64,000 bases of DNA, taken from the NCBI RefSeq assembly GCF_027980145.1, contig NZ_JAMZNK010000014.1, positions 1-64,000 of the forward strand. Reading direction: 5' to 3'. Positions 36,001 to 44,338 of this stretch are shown here, piece after piece. The stretch comes from Flavobacterium azizsancarii (GTDB taxonomy: Bacteria > Bacteroidota > Bacteroidia > Flavobacteriales > Flavobacteriaceae). The position numbers and the translations under genes are program-made. Position 1 is the stretch's first letter, and each line of letters starts with the position of its first letter. The notes beneath the pieces are model-generated. The model was not told where the DNA came from. It did no database searches and was given only the letters and a program-made list of their open reading frames with translations.

Positions 36001-36197
36001 GTGTCTTGCAGGTAGGATACAGTTTACCAAAAGATCTGTTGAAAAAAATGAATTTCGATAGCTTTAGATTGTACATCAGCGGTCAAAATTTACTGATCAT
36101 TGATGCCAAAAGTTTTACTGGTGTAGATCCTGAAAATGCAGGATTTGGATATCCGCAGCCAACGACTTTTACGGCTGGTCTTAATTTTACTTTATAA
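33093..36197 (+). CDS. SusC-like TonB-dependent transporter of the fructan PUL
   Basis: A 1034-residue outer-membrane importer. It has a signal peptide (about 1-21), an N-terminal carboxypeptidase-regulatory-like beta-sandwich (GIKGTVISSDDGMPLPGATVLI...; about 24-105), a TonB box and plug domain (NEVVVTGYSKQKKTDITGAV...; VIRGVGTLNNTDPLYVIDG; SIYGSRASNGVIIITTKKG), and a long C-terminal barrel. Length and order are normal for SusC/RagA proteins. It is paired with the SusD-like gene 22 bp downstream. Together they should bind and import fructo-oligosaccharides; the substrate is inferred from GH32 and fructokinase. Confidence 0.93.
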   Translation: MKTKLIYFLFFFFPMLVMTAQETGIKGTVISSDDGMPLPGATVLIAGTNTSTVTDFDGNFSFQEVTSDAKIVVSFIGYSPQSIEVKGQKTFNITLKVDNNQLNEVVVTGYSKQKKTDITGAVAVVNMKEVMTQPEPNPIKALQGRVAGVKVSSDGSPSGANTKVVIRGVGTLNNTDPLYVIDGMPTKSGMHELNPNDIESIQVLKDASSASIYGSRASNGVIIITTKKGKEGKMRINFSTYTSFSNYSRKQEVLDANQFGQALWQANINDGLNPNNNNLRYQFDWSVNNNKPQLNKVLIPEYLDANQTLKASDTDWYDAISQTGIANSYDLSVSNASDKGSYVFSLGYYGNEGVVKTTDFERISARMNGSYKYFDGKLVIGENFSMTRTNEVTDPGVLDPALRALPIIPVRTVDGKGWGGPVGGMNDRQNPVRLLEYNKDNKYDYLRLFGNMYADLEIIKNLHIKSSFGIDYGSYKKRTLQRSYQSGYLKNDQSSVTIDQSVSDKWTWTNTAIYSLNFGKSNLNLMAGTEMYKDVYDTTTLRKNDFLIETPDYMYPDAGTGESFTSGTSTTYSLLSYFGKVDYEFDNRYLLSGTIRRDGSSRFGKNNQFGTFPAVSAGWRISNENFIKNNAPVFSDLKLRAGWGQTGNQEISNTAVYSLYLASYAGGSPTWATSYGTAYDIAGNGNGLLPSGFIATQSGNDNLKWETTTQTNIGLDFGLFKQKLSGSVDYYIKKTDDILVLPPYLGVIGEGGNRWVNGASMQNEGWEVSLGYHDETSFGLKYDISANVSANKNKITKLPDEVRNSYGGDGLDDNILGRPINSMYGYVADGLFKSQGEVDNSATQEGKGLGRIRYKDLNEDGVITDKDRTWIGNPNPGLTYGFNLGLGYKNWDFTTFWEGASDVDVINNTKYQTDFWSVDDVGSNKGTRLLNAWSVDNPNSTIPALTTVDRNAESRFSTYYVENGNYLKLRVLQVGYSLPKDLLKKMNFDSFRLYISGQNLLIIDAKSFTGVDPENAGFGYPQPTTFTAGLNFTL

Positions 36198-36218
36198 TAA
36201 AAGCTTAAATCAAAAAAC

Positions 36219-37910
36219 ATGAAAAAATTAGTATATATAACTGCTTTTTTAGTACTTGGAATGTTGGGTTCCTGTTCTGATTTTCTGGAGAATGACCCTC
36301 GTGGCGTACTTTCAGAAGAAGATATTGTGACACCGCAATCAGTAGAAGGATTTATGAATGCGGCCTATGCACAATTAGGAAATGATCATTATGATTCGCC
36401 TTATAGTTTATGGCCTTTTGGGAATGTGCGTTCTGATGATGCTTACAAAGGCGGAAGCGGAACTAATGATCTTCAGGATTTTCACTTTTTCGAAGTGTCT
36501 AATAATATCCGACCTGATTTTGGTGAATTAGACAATTTCTGGTACATCAGTTATGTTGGGGTTTCCAGAACGAATAAAGCCTTGAAAGCATTAGAACAAA
36601 TATCAGAAGCTGATTTTCCGTTGAAAAAAACACGTATGGCTGAAATGCGTTTCTTGAGAGGCCATTTTTATTTTATGCTGAAAATTATGTTCAGGAATGT
36701 TCCTTATATTACAGAAGATATTGCGGTCGAAAATTACAAAACGATCTCCAACAAAGCACTTTCAAACGAAGAACTTTGGAACAAAATTGCCGAAGATTTT
36801 CAGGCTGCAGCCGACGCTTTGCCGGAAACACAGCCACAAGTAGGTCGTGCGACTCAAAAAGCAGCTTATGCCTATTTAGCCAAAACACGTTTGTATCAGG
36901 CGTATACACAAGATGAAACGTATAAAGTTACCGGAATCAACCAACAACATTTACAGGAAGTAATTACAGCTACGGATAAAGTAATTGGAAAAGCAAGTTT
37001 AGAACCTGATTTTGCCAATAACTTCTTGCCTGGTAATTTTGAAAACGGAGCAGAATCGATCTTCTCAATTCAGTTTTCAGACAACGACGGAACTTTATAC
37101 GGAAGATTAAATTTCTCCGATGTACTTTCAACTCCACAAGGTTTAGGATGCTGCGATTTTCATAAGCCAAGTCAAAACTTAGTAAACGCCTTTAAAACCG
37201 GAGCAAATGGTTTACCTGAATTTGATACTTATAACGATCAGGATTTTGATTATAAAAACAGAGATGCCAATACGGTTGATCCAAGATTGTATCATACTGT
37301 TGCGATGCCGGGATTGCCTTATAAATACGATCCTGAATTTCTTTATGTTGAAGCCTGGGTTAGATCTCCGGGAACGTATGGTTATTTTGCCTCATTAAAA
37401 GAAAATGTAGCACCAAGCTGTAGTTGTGTGGTGAATATTGATCCGTTTTATGGAAACTCGAAAAACAGAATTCAGATTCGTTATGCCGATGTGATTTTAA
37501 TGCGCGCCGAAGCTTTGATTGAATTAGGAAGACAATCAGAAGCCTTGCCATTAATTAATCAGATCAGAGAACGTGCAGCGCAAAGTACAGGACGATTGCC
37601 GTATGCAAAAAACTTTAAAATCAATACTTACGTTGACGGAAACAATTGCAACTGGACACAGGATTTTGCCCGAAAAGCATTGCGTTGGGAGCGCCGTTTA
37701 GAATTGGCTATGGAAGGAAATCGTTTCTTCGATTTAGTTCGCTGGGGTGTAACTGATGAAGTGATGAATAAATTTTATACCGAAGAAAAAACAAAGCGCA
37801 CCTATTATCAGGATGCCTTTTTTGATGCGCATAAAGAGGAATATTGCCCAATTCCGTTGAAGCAAATTAATTTTAGCCAGGGAGTATACAAACAAAATCC
37901 AGGTTATTAA
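36219..37910 (+). CDS. SusD-like lipoprotein of the fructan PUL
   Basis: A 563-residue SusD/RagB outer-membrane lipoprotein. The signal ends with a lipobox at C19 (MLGSC), followed by SDFLENDPRG. TPR-like helices are seen in the N-terminal half (MRFLRGHFYFML; KAAYAYLAKTRLYQAY) and the C-terminal YADVILMRAEALIELGR...LINQIRERA and ERRLELAMEGNRFFDLVRWG segments are typical. It forms the glycan-binding lid over the SusC partner. Located 22 bp after susC in the same operon. Confidence 0.92.
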   Translation: MKKLVYITAFLVLGMLGSCSDFLENDPRGVLSEEDIVTPQSVEGFMNAAYAQLGNDHYDSPYSLWPFGNVRSDDAYKGGSGTNDLQDFHFFEVSNNIRPDFGELDNFWYISYVGVSRTNKALKALEQISEADFPLKKTRMAEMRFLRGHFYFMLKIMFRNVPYITEDIAVENYKTISNKALSNEELWNKIAEDFQAAADALPETQPQVGRATQKAAYAYLAKTRLYQAYTQDETYKVTGINQQHLQEVITATDKVIGKASLEPDFANNFLPGNFENGAESIFSIQFSDNDGTLYGRLNFSDVLSTPQGLGCCDFHKPSQNLVNAFKTGANGLPEFDTYNDQDFDYKNRDANTVDPRLYHTVAMPGLPYKYDPEFLYVEAWVRSPGTYGYFASLKENVAPSCSCVVNIDPFYGNSKNRIQIRYADVILMRAEALIELGRQSEALPLINQIRERAAQSTGRLPYAKNFKINTYVDGNNCNWTQDFARKALRWERRLELAMEGNRFFDLVRWGVTDEVMNKFYTEEKTKRTYYQDAFFDAHKEEYCPIPLKQINFSQGVYKQNPGY

Positions 37911-38097
37911 TTTTTTGTGAAACAATAAAGAGGTTGAAAAGTATTATTGTATCTTACAATAACGTAAAAATGAATTTAAAAAATCGCATTTGCGAAAGAT
38001 ACAAAAGTAGATTGTAGTAATCTGAAGGTTAGTTTTTACTGTCTCTAGCCTTGAGATTACACACTCGGAATAACAATAATGTAAAAATAGTTTTAGA

Positions 38098-39000
38098 ATG
38101 AATAACGGAAAAAAACTTAAAGCTGTAGCTTATGGAGAAGTACTTTGGGATGTTTTTGATCATGTAAAAAAGATTGGAGGTGCACCATTAAACGTAGCTT
38201 TACGAATGAAAACTTTAGGTTGCGAGGTAGCCATGATTAGTTGTGTAGGTAATGATCAAGACGGAGACGCCATAATAGATCAGGTAAAAAGCATGGGACT
38301 TGAAACCAATGCGATTATGCAATCAGAAAATTTCCCGACAGGATTAGTAAATGTAACATTAAACGAGCGTGGTTCTGCTACCTATGAAATTGCTTATCCA
38401 TCTGCCTGGGATAAAATTGTGCTGAATGATTTTGCAAAAAAAGTCGTTGCTGATGCTGATGTTTTAATTTACGGAAGTTTGGTCTGCAGAGACGAAGTCT
38501 CCAGGGAATCTCTGGAAGAATTGTTGCAAACAGATGTGTACAAGGTTTTTGATGTGAATTTAAGAAAACCCCATTATTCCTATGAAACCTTAGACCAGTT
38601 AATGCATTCGGCTAATTTTATAAAGTTCAATGATGAAGAATTGTTGGAAATAGCCGCAGCTATGCATTCTCCTTTTACCAGTTTGGAAGAGAACATGCAT
38701 TTTGTTGCAGACAAAACAAAAGCAACTGGGATATGTGTAACCAAAGGAAAACACGGGGCTTTGTTATTGTGGGAAGGTAAACTCTATGATAACGAAGGTT
38801 ATCCTGTAGAAGTGGCCGATACAGTAGGAGCAGGCGACTCATTTTTGGCGGCATTAACCAGCTGGTTACTTACAGGAAAAGATCCTCAGTCCTCCATTGA
38901 TTTTGCTTGCGCAATAGGCGCTTTAGTAGCTTCGTCTCCGGGCGCAAATCCGATAATTTCAGCATCTAAAATTGAAGAATTAATGGCTAAAGTTTCATAA
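38098..39000 (+). CDS. PfkB-family fructokinase
   Basis: A 300-residue carbohydrate kinase of the PfkB/ribokinase family. The N-terminal signature is KKIGGAPLNVALRMKTLGCEVAMIS and the catalytic motif is ADTVGAGDSFLAAL with the base D247. In this context it should convert fructose, released by GH32 and imported by the MFS porter, to fructose 6-phosphate. It lies 187 bp after the SusD gene with no terminator seen in between, and a strong terminator follows, so it probably ends the fructan operon or is a separately transcribed member. Confidence 0.87.
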   Translation: MNNGKKLKAVAYGEVLWDVFDHVKKIGGAPLNVALRMKTLGCEVAMISCVGNDQDGDAIIDQVKSMGLETNAIMQSENFPTGLVNVTLNERGSATYEIAYPSAWDKIVLNDFAKKVVADADVLIYGSLVCRDEVSRESLEELLQTDVYKVFDVNLRKPHYSYETLDQLMHSANFIKFNDEELLEIAAAMHSPFTSLEENMHFVADKTKATGICVTKGKHGALLLWEGKLYDNEGYPVEVADTVGAGDSFLAALTSWLLTGKDPQSSIDFACAIGALVASSPGANPIISASKIEELMAKVS

Positions 39001-39043
39001 CTATTTTAGCCTTTATTGCTTTTTGAAGAACAAAGAAGTAAAA

Positions 39044-39069
39044 GCCACTCTTTTTAGAGTGGTTTTTTT
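39044..39069 (+). terminator. terminator after the fructokinase gene
   Basis: CCACTCT (39045-39051) pairs with AGAGTGG (39056-39062) with a 4-base loop, followed by seven T. It lies 45 bases after the fructokinase stop and just before the converging HxlR gene. Confidence 0.88.
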
Positions 39070-39089
39070 ATTATAGAGATTCGCTTCTT

Positions 39090-39488
39090 TTATTGCTGTT
39101 CTATTAAGTTTTCTGCTTCGGCAGTATTTTTTTGAAGCATCGTTTCTCTGTGTTCGGCTCCCCAATTGCTTATTAAGCCCCAGATTGGTACTAGTTTCAG
39201 GCTAATTTCAGTAAGTTCGTATTCTACTCTGGGCGGTACTTCGGCATAAACAGTACGTTTTACCATTCCGTCTCGTTCTAATTCGCGCAATTGCAAAGTA
39301 AGCATGCGCTCTGTAATGTTGCATATTTGGTTTCTTAATTCTCCAAATCTCAATTTTCCTTTTTCAAGTTTGCATAATATCAACAGTTTCCATCGCCCGC
39401 CCACAAGGCAAACTGCATAAGTCAGGTCGCAGGAGGTGATATAGTTTCTGTTCTCTGTATTTGTAGATGTTTCTTTTCTTTTTGCCAT
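39090..39488 (-). CDS. HxlR-family transcriptional regulator
   Basis: A 132-residue winged-helix regulator with the classic HxlR core: CLVGGRWKLLILCKLEKGKLRFGELRNQICNITERMLTLQLRELERDGMVKRTVYAEVPPRVEYELTE in four consecutive parts, and a C-terminal helix with WGAEH. It is divergent from an MFS exporter gene with about 207 bp between starts, the common layout for a repressor controlling an efflux pump. It is probably not part of the fructan PUL. Confidence 0.88.
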   Translation of the reverse strand: MAKRKETSTNTENRNYITSCDLTYAVCLVGGRWKLLILCKLEKGKLRFGELRNQICNITERMLTLQLRELERDGMVKRTVYAEVPPRVEYELTEISLKLVPIWGLISNWGAEHRETMLQKNTAEAENLIEQQ

Positions 39489-39695
39489 TACTTACTTTTT
39501 TGTTAGTACCCTACATTGGGATGTATGCGGTACAAAATTAGGCTACTCAATGTAGTTTTGCAACCCTAATCAAAATAGTTACAAATATGTTTAAATACCC
39601 GTTCTCTCTTATTATAGTAAAAGCAACAATAGAAATACCCATTCAGCAACAAAAAATCAAAAACGCGATTTATTCATTTCTAAATTCTGGAAGTA

Positions 39696-40883
39696 ATGAA
39701 GCTAAATAAAAAAATTGCATACGTGGGTTGCCTTGGGATGATAGGCATCATAACGACTGAATTTGGAATAATTGGAATTTTGCCGCAAATTGCCGTTTAT
39801 TACGAAATTACAATCGATAAGGCAGCGTATCTGTTGAGTGCTTTTGCACTTGTTATTGCGCTTACCGGTCCGTTTATGACCTTGCTATTTTCGGGTTTTG
39901 ACAGAAAAAAGATCATGCTCACCACTATTTTTATCTTTTTGCTATCAACTGTCGTTTCTGCGTTTTCACCGCCTTTTTGGCTTTTGATGATTGTTCGAAT
40001 GTTACCTGCCTTTCTGCAGCCGGTTTATATCGCCACTGCAATTGCCGCCGCCGTAGCGTCTGGAGAAAAAAGCCAGGAGAATCAGTTAATGGGAATTGTT
40101 CTTGGCGGAATCGCATTGGCAATGGTTACAACCGTGCCGTTTGCTACCTATCTAGCAAGTATTTTTACGTGGCAGATTTCATTTTTTGTTCAGGCGCTCG
40201 TAAGTGTACTAGCATTATTTACAATTTTCAGGATTATGCCTGGGGGAGAAATACCAGAGAAAAAAACATACGGAAGCCAGGTTAAAATTCTAAAAGATAA
40301 ATCCTTTGTTTTAAGTACTGCAATGAATTTTTTCATGATTGCATCGTGGTTTTCTACTTATAGTTATTTTGCTGATTATTTGATAAAAACCAGAGAAGTA
40401 GACATGGCGGCCATTAGTTATCTTTTGCTTTTGTTTGGCGTTGTTGGCGTTTTCTCTAATTGGCTCTCCGGAAAAATGCTAACGAGAAGTATAACAAAAA
40501 CAGTTGCCTTTTTTCTTTTGGGAACTGTAATTATTCCGGTAATACTTATTTATTCCGCAGACAGCGTCTGGATAACTATACTTGTTGTTGCTCTTTGGGG
40601 ATTTTTTTATGCGCCATGTTTTTTAAACGCATCGGCTTATATGATTTCGGCGGCACCAAAATCTCTTGAGTTTGCGAATAGTCTGGCAACCTCATTTGGA
40701 AATCTCGGTGTATTTCTTGGTACAGCCGTTGGAGGCTGGATTATTTCGCAAAGTACGATTAGTAATATTCCCTGGGCAGGAATGGGGTTCGGTATGATAT
40801 CATTGTTGATGGTTGCCTTTAGAAGCATTTTAGAAAATCGGAATAAAAAGACAGTACTCATTAATACTGGAAGTAATTTATAA
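39696..40883 (+). CDS. MFS transporter (AraJ/DHA1-type exporter)
   Basis: A 395-residue major facilitator with twelve hydrophobic segments. The opening MIGIITTEFGIIGILPQIAVYYEITIDKAAYLLSAFALVIALTGP matches the DHA1 efflux group related to AraJ/YdhP, and FDRKKIML is the loop motif. Such transporters export drugs, dyes or sugars. It is divergent from the HxlR regulator and is its likely target. No other gene follows in the operon; a terminator is at 40908. Confidence 0.85.
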   Translation: MKLNKKIAYVGCLGMIGIITTEFGIIGILPQIAVYYEITIDKAAYLLSAFALVIALTGPFMTLLFSGFDRKKIMLTTIFIFLLSTVVSAFSPPFWLLMIVRMLPAFLQPVYIATAIAAAVASGEKSQENQLMGIVLGGIALAMVTTVPFATYLASIFTWQISFFVQALVSVLALFTIFRIMPGGEIPEKKTYGSQVKILKDKSFVLSTAMNFFMIASWFSTYSYFADYLIKTREVDMAAISYLLLLFGVVGVFSNWLSGKMLTRSITKTVAFFLLGTVIIPVILIYSADSVWITILVVALWGFFYAPCFLNASAYMISAAPKSLEFANSLATSFGNLGVFLGTAVGGWIISQSTISNIPWAGMGFGMISLLMVAFRSILENRNKKTVLINTGSNL

Positions 40884-40907
40884 AATACCTTCCGTTACAT
40901 TTAGAAT

Positions 40908-40946
40908 TACCCTCAAAAAGTTACGTACTATTTGAGGGTATTTTAA
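40908..40946 (+). terminator. terminator after the MFS exporter gene
   Basis: TACCCTCAAA (40908-40917) pairs perfectly with TTTGAGGGTA (40931-40940) around a 13-base loop, followed by TTTT. It starts 25 bases after the stop codon. Confidence 0.82.
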
Positions 40947-41285
40947 TTACTTGAAAATGTATAATATGAAAAAAGAAAGGTATGATTTACTAAAACTCTT
41001 AATTATAAAACAATGGTTTAAAATAAGTAAGAAATTTTGTCTTTTAATGTTTTTGTTTAACGCATTGATTGCGTTTTTATTATTCAATGATTTTTGTCAT
41101 ATTTTCTGTTAATGTTTTTACATAAATATATTTATTTGATAACTTTTGTGTGTTTGTAAAATTTTAATTAATTGATATTTAAGGTTTTAATGTATCTTTT
41201 TTGTAAACTTTTTACATTTCATTTTTTTTAGAGTTTATTTGGTTCTAAATTTACAACTCGTAAAAAACTTCAAAATATTATAATC
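40947..41285. other. gap upstream of the ribonucleotide reductase
   Basis: About 340 very AT-rich bases. An open frame of 48 codons at 40966-41112 (basic N-terminus, then a hydrophobic FCLLMFLFNALIAFLLF stretch) could encode a tiny membrane protein, but there is no other support. I looked for a cobalamin riboswitch before the B12-dependent enzyme and saw no B12-box-like sequence or suitable hairpins. The promoter of the reductase should lie in the right half. Confidence 0.35.
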
Positions 41286-43841
41286 ATGGATGAATTATTA
41301 GCTGCAAAAAATGAAACAATTATTTACACTCAGGATGAAGCGATTCAGGCCTCTTTAGAATATTTTAAAGGAGACAGTCTGGCGGCAACAGTTTGGGTAA
41401 GCAAGTATGCTCTTAAAGATTCTCAGGGTAATATTTTTGAAAAATCACCTGATGATATGCACCGTCGTATTGCATCAGAAATTGTGCGAATCGAAAATAA
41501 ATATGCAGATCCGCTTACAGAAAAAGAAGTTTTTGATCTGATCAAAGATTTTAAATACCTGGTGCCACAGGGAAGCCCGATGACTGGTATTGGAAATCCG
41601 TTTCAGGTGGCCTCATTGTCTAATTGTTTTGTGATAGGTAATGACAATTCAGATTCCTATGGCGGCATTATGAAAACAGATCAGGAACAAGTCCAGCTCA
41701 TGAAAAGAAGAGGAGGAGTAGGTCATGATTTGTCGCACATTCGCCCGAAAGGTTCGCCGGTTAAAAATTCAGCATTGACCTCTACAGGATTGGTGCCGTT
41801 TATGGAACGCTATTCCAATTCAACACGTGAAGTAGCGCAGGATGGTCGTCGAGGTGCTTTAATGCTTTCCGTTTCTGTAAATCATCCCGATGCCGCCGAT
41901 TTTATTGATGCCAAAATGGAGCAGGGAAAAGTGACCGGAGCCAATGTATCTGTTCGAATTGATGATTTGTTTATGAAAGCAGTAAAACAAGATGCTTTAT
42001 ACGAACAAAAATATCCCATATTTAGTGATAATCCATTGTATTCCAAAGAAATTAAAGCAAAAGAACTTTGGAATAAAATTATTCATAATGCCTGGAAATC
42101 AGCAGAACCCGGAATTTTATTCTGGGATACCATCATAAATGAATCATTACCGGACTGTTATGCTGATTTAGGATATAAAACCTTATCGACAAACCCGTGT
42201 GGCGAAATCCCGCTTTGTGCTTACGATTCTTGTCGTTTGCTGGCTATAAACCTGTTTTCGTATGTTAATGATTCGTTTACCCAAAAAGCTTCTTTTGACT
42301 TTGAGCTTTTCAAAAAACACGTTGCGGCAGCCCAAAGAATAATGGATGATATTATTGATCTGGAACTCGAGAAGATTGATGCCATTTTAGAAAAAATCAA
42401 TCAGGATCCGGAAAGCGAAGAAGTAAAACTAGTCGAGAAAAATCTTTGGTTAAACATCAAACATAAAGCAAATGAAGGACGCCGTACTGGAATTGGGATT
42501 ACTGCCGAAGGAGATATGCTGGCAGCACTAGGTTTGCGTTACGGAAGTGATGAAGGTGTTTTGTTTGCTGAAAAAATACAAAAGACACTCGCAATAGAAG
42601 CCTACCGTGGGTCTGTGAATTTGGCTAAACAACGGGGAATGTTTGCTATTTATGATGCTAAAAGAGAAAAAAATAATCCGTTTTTACTTCGATTAAAAGA
42701 AGCTGATACTGAGCTGTATAATGAAATGCAGCAGTACGGACGCCGAAATATTGCTTTATTAACAATTGCGCCAACGGGTACAACAAGTTTAATGACCCAG
42801 ACGACCTCAGGTATAGAACCAGTTTTTCTGCCGGTTTACAAACGCAGAAGAAAAGTAAACCCAAATGATAGAGATGCACGCGTTGATTTTGTAGACGAAG
42901 TAGGAGACAGTTGGGAAGAATATGTGGTATTTCATCACAGATTTAAGGAGTGGATGCTTATTAACGGATATGATACTTCGAGAAATTACAGTCAGCAAGA
43001 AATTGATGTATTGGTAGAAAAATCACCTTATTATAAAGCAACAAGTAATGATATTGATTGGCTGAGCAAAGTAAGAATGCAGGGCAAAATCCAGAAATGG
43101 GTCGATCACTCTATTTCGGTTACTATTAATGTTCCGAATGAAACTCCTGAAGAAATGGTGAATAAGTTGTATATGGAAGCATGGGAGGCAGGATGTAAAG
43201 GCGTTACTGTTTATCGTGATGGTTCACGCTCCGGGGTTTTGATTGCCAATACAGAAAAGAAAGAAGAAACTTCAGAAATACAAACAAGTGTTTTTTCTGC
43301 CAAGCGTCCTCAGGTATTAGAGGCTGATGTCGTTCGTTTTCAAAATAGTAAAGACAAATGGATCGCTTTTATTGGATTACTGGAAGGCAGGCCTTATGAA
43401 ATTTTTACAGGTTTGGTAGATGATGAAGACGGTATTTTGATTCCGCGTTGGGTTACTGAGGGACTAATTATCAAGAATAAAAATGAAGACGGAAATACCC
43501 GTTACGATTTTCAATATAAAAATACCCGAGGTTATAAAACCACTATCGAAGGGCTTTCTCATAAATTTAATCCGGAATATTGGAATTATGCCAAACTAAT
43601 ATCAAGTACATTACGACACGGAATGCCAATTGATAAAGTGGTGGAGCTAATTGGCAGTTTGCAATTAGACAGTGAATCTATTAATACCTGGAAAAATGGT
43701 GTATCACGTGCACTGAAACGCTATATCGTAGACGGAACTGAAGCCCGCGGACAGAAATGCAGCAATTGCAACTCAAGTAATCTTATTTATCAGGAAGGAT
43801 GTCTTACTTGCAGTGATTGCGGTTCCTCTAAATGTGGTTAA
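41286..43841 (+). CDS. nrdJ: adenosylcobalamin-dependent (class II) ribonucleotide reductase
   Basis: An 851-residue class II ribonucleoside reductase that makes deoxyribonucleotides with adenosylcobalamin and needs no oxygen. Active-site features are seen: a redox cysteine C114 in SLSNCFVIG, the N303-P-C305-G-E307 motif bearing the radical cysteine and general base, a second-site ALLTIAPTGTTSLM loop, and a C-terminal Cys-rich tail (CSNCNSSNLIYQEGCLTC...) that may bind zinc and hand on electrons. No N-terminal ATP-cone was recognised. About 100 residues (about 675-790) form an extra C-terminal region before the Cys tail, usual in the long NrdJ subgroup. It stands alone between unrelated genes. 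Confidence 0.92.
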   Translation: MDELLAAKNETIIYTQDEAIQASLEYFKGDSLAATVWVSKYALKDSQGNIFEKSPDDMHRRIASEIVRIENKYADPLTEKEVFDLIKDFKYLVPQGSPMTGIGNPFQVASLSNCFVIGNDNSDSYGGIMKTDQEQVQLMKRRGGVGHDLSHIRPKGSPVKNSALTSTGLVPFMERYSNSTREVAQDGRRGALMLSVSVNHPDAADFIDAKMEQGKVTGANVSVRIDDLFMKAVKQDALYEQKYPIFSDNPLYSKEIKAKELWNKIIHNAWKSAEPGILFWDTIINESLPDCYADLGYKTLSTNPCGEIPLCAYDSCRLLAINLFSYVNDSFTQKASFDFELFKKHVAAAQRIMDDIIDLELEKIDAILEKINQDPESEEVKLVEKNLWLNIKHKANEGRRTGIGITAEGDMLAALGLRYGSDEGVLFAEKIQKTLAIEAYRGSVNLAKQRGMFAIYDAKREKNNPFLLRLKEADTELYNEMQQYGRRNIALLTIAPTGTTSLMTQTTSGIEPVFLPVYKRRRKVNPNDRDARVDFVDEVGDSWEEYVVFHHRFKEWMLINGYDTSRNYSQQEIDVLVEKSPYYKATSNDIDWLSKVRMQGKIQKWVDHSISVTINVPNETPEEMVNKLYMEAWEAGCKGVTVYRDGSRSGVLIANTEKKEETSEIQTSVFSAKRPQVLEADVVRFQNSKDKWIAFIGLLEGRPYEIFTGLVDDEDGILIPRWVTEGLIIKNKNEDGNTRYDFQYKNTRGYKTTIEGLSHKFNPEYWNYAKLISSTLRHGMPIDKVVELIGSLQLDSESINTWKNGVSRALKRYIVDGTEARGQKCSNCNSSNLIYQEGCLTCSDCGSSKCG

Positions 43842-43876
43842 GATTTAACCACTAAGTTTTTTTATTGTTAGGTTTT

Positions 43877-44137
43877 GCCACGAAGACGCTAAGACACAAA
43901 GTTTTTTTACTGCAAGGTTTTGCAACAAAGGCACTAGGACACAAAGTTTTTTTTTCTTGCCACGAAGACGCGAAGGCACAAAGTTTTTTTTACAATCTTT
44001 ATGATTTAAGACTTTGTGTCTTAGTTCCTTCGTGGCATACTTTTTTTTAGCCAAAGCTAAATAGGGAATCTTTGTGCCTTACTGCCTTTGTGGCATCTAA
44101 CCTGTTAAAATTCTTAGTGTCTTAGCGTCTTCGTGGC
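43877..44137. repeat. cluster of six 25-bp repeats, three direct and three inverted
   Basis: Six 25-base units related to GCCACGAAGACGCTAAGACA (then CAAAG). Three read forward at 43877-43901, 43922-43946 and 43959-43983; three read in reverse at 44012-44036, 44070-44094 and 44113-44137. Each is followed or preceded by T-rich sequence. The forward and reverse sets can pair into a long hairpin. They fill the gap after the ribonucleotide reductase and before the hybrid regulator. Open frames here (for example 43845-44054 minus) merely run through the repeats. Related sequence (GACACAAAG) occurs at 57213-57300. Confidence 0.8.
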
Positions 44138-44338
44138 ATTCTTTTTAAGTAAATATTTGCGCGTTTGTGGTATTTCTTTTTTTCACGTAGGGATTAGTTT
44201 ATTAAAAGTAAAGAGCATCGATAAAATCCTATAAGCATTGCGCTGAAAGTATTTTTTGTAGATTGTTTGTTATGAAATATAGATAAAATTAGCTTATAAT
44301 TGTACTGCTAACGCAAGATCAAAAAAACAGTTTTTATT

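Noticed and set aside
40947-41285. Cobalamin riboswitch before the B12-dependent reductase
   Set aside because: No B12-box-like sequence or matching stem pattern could be found in the AT-rich leader.
43845-44054. Open frames on both strands after the reductase
   Set aside because: They run through the 25-bp repeats and translate to repeated words.
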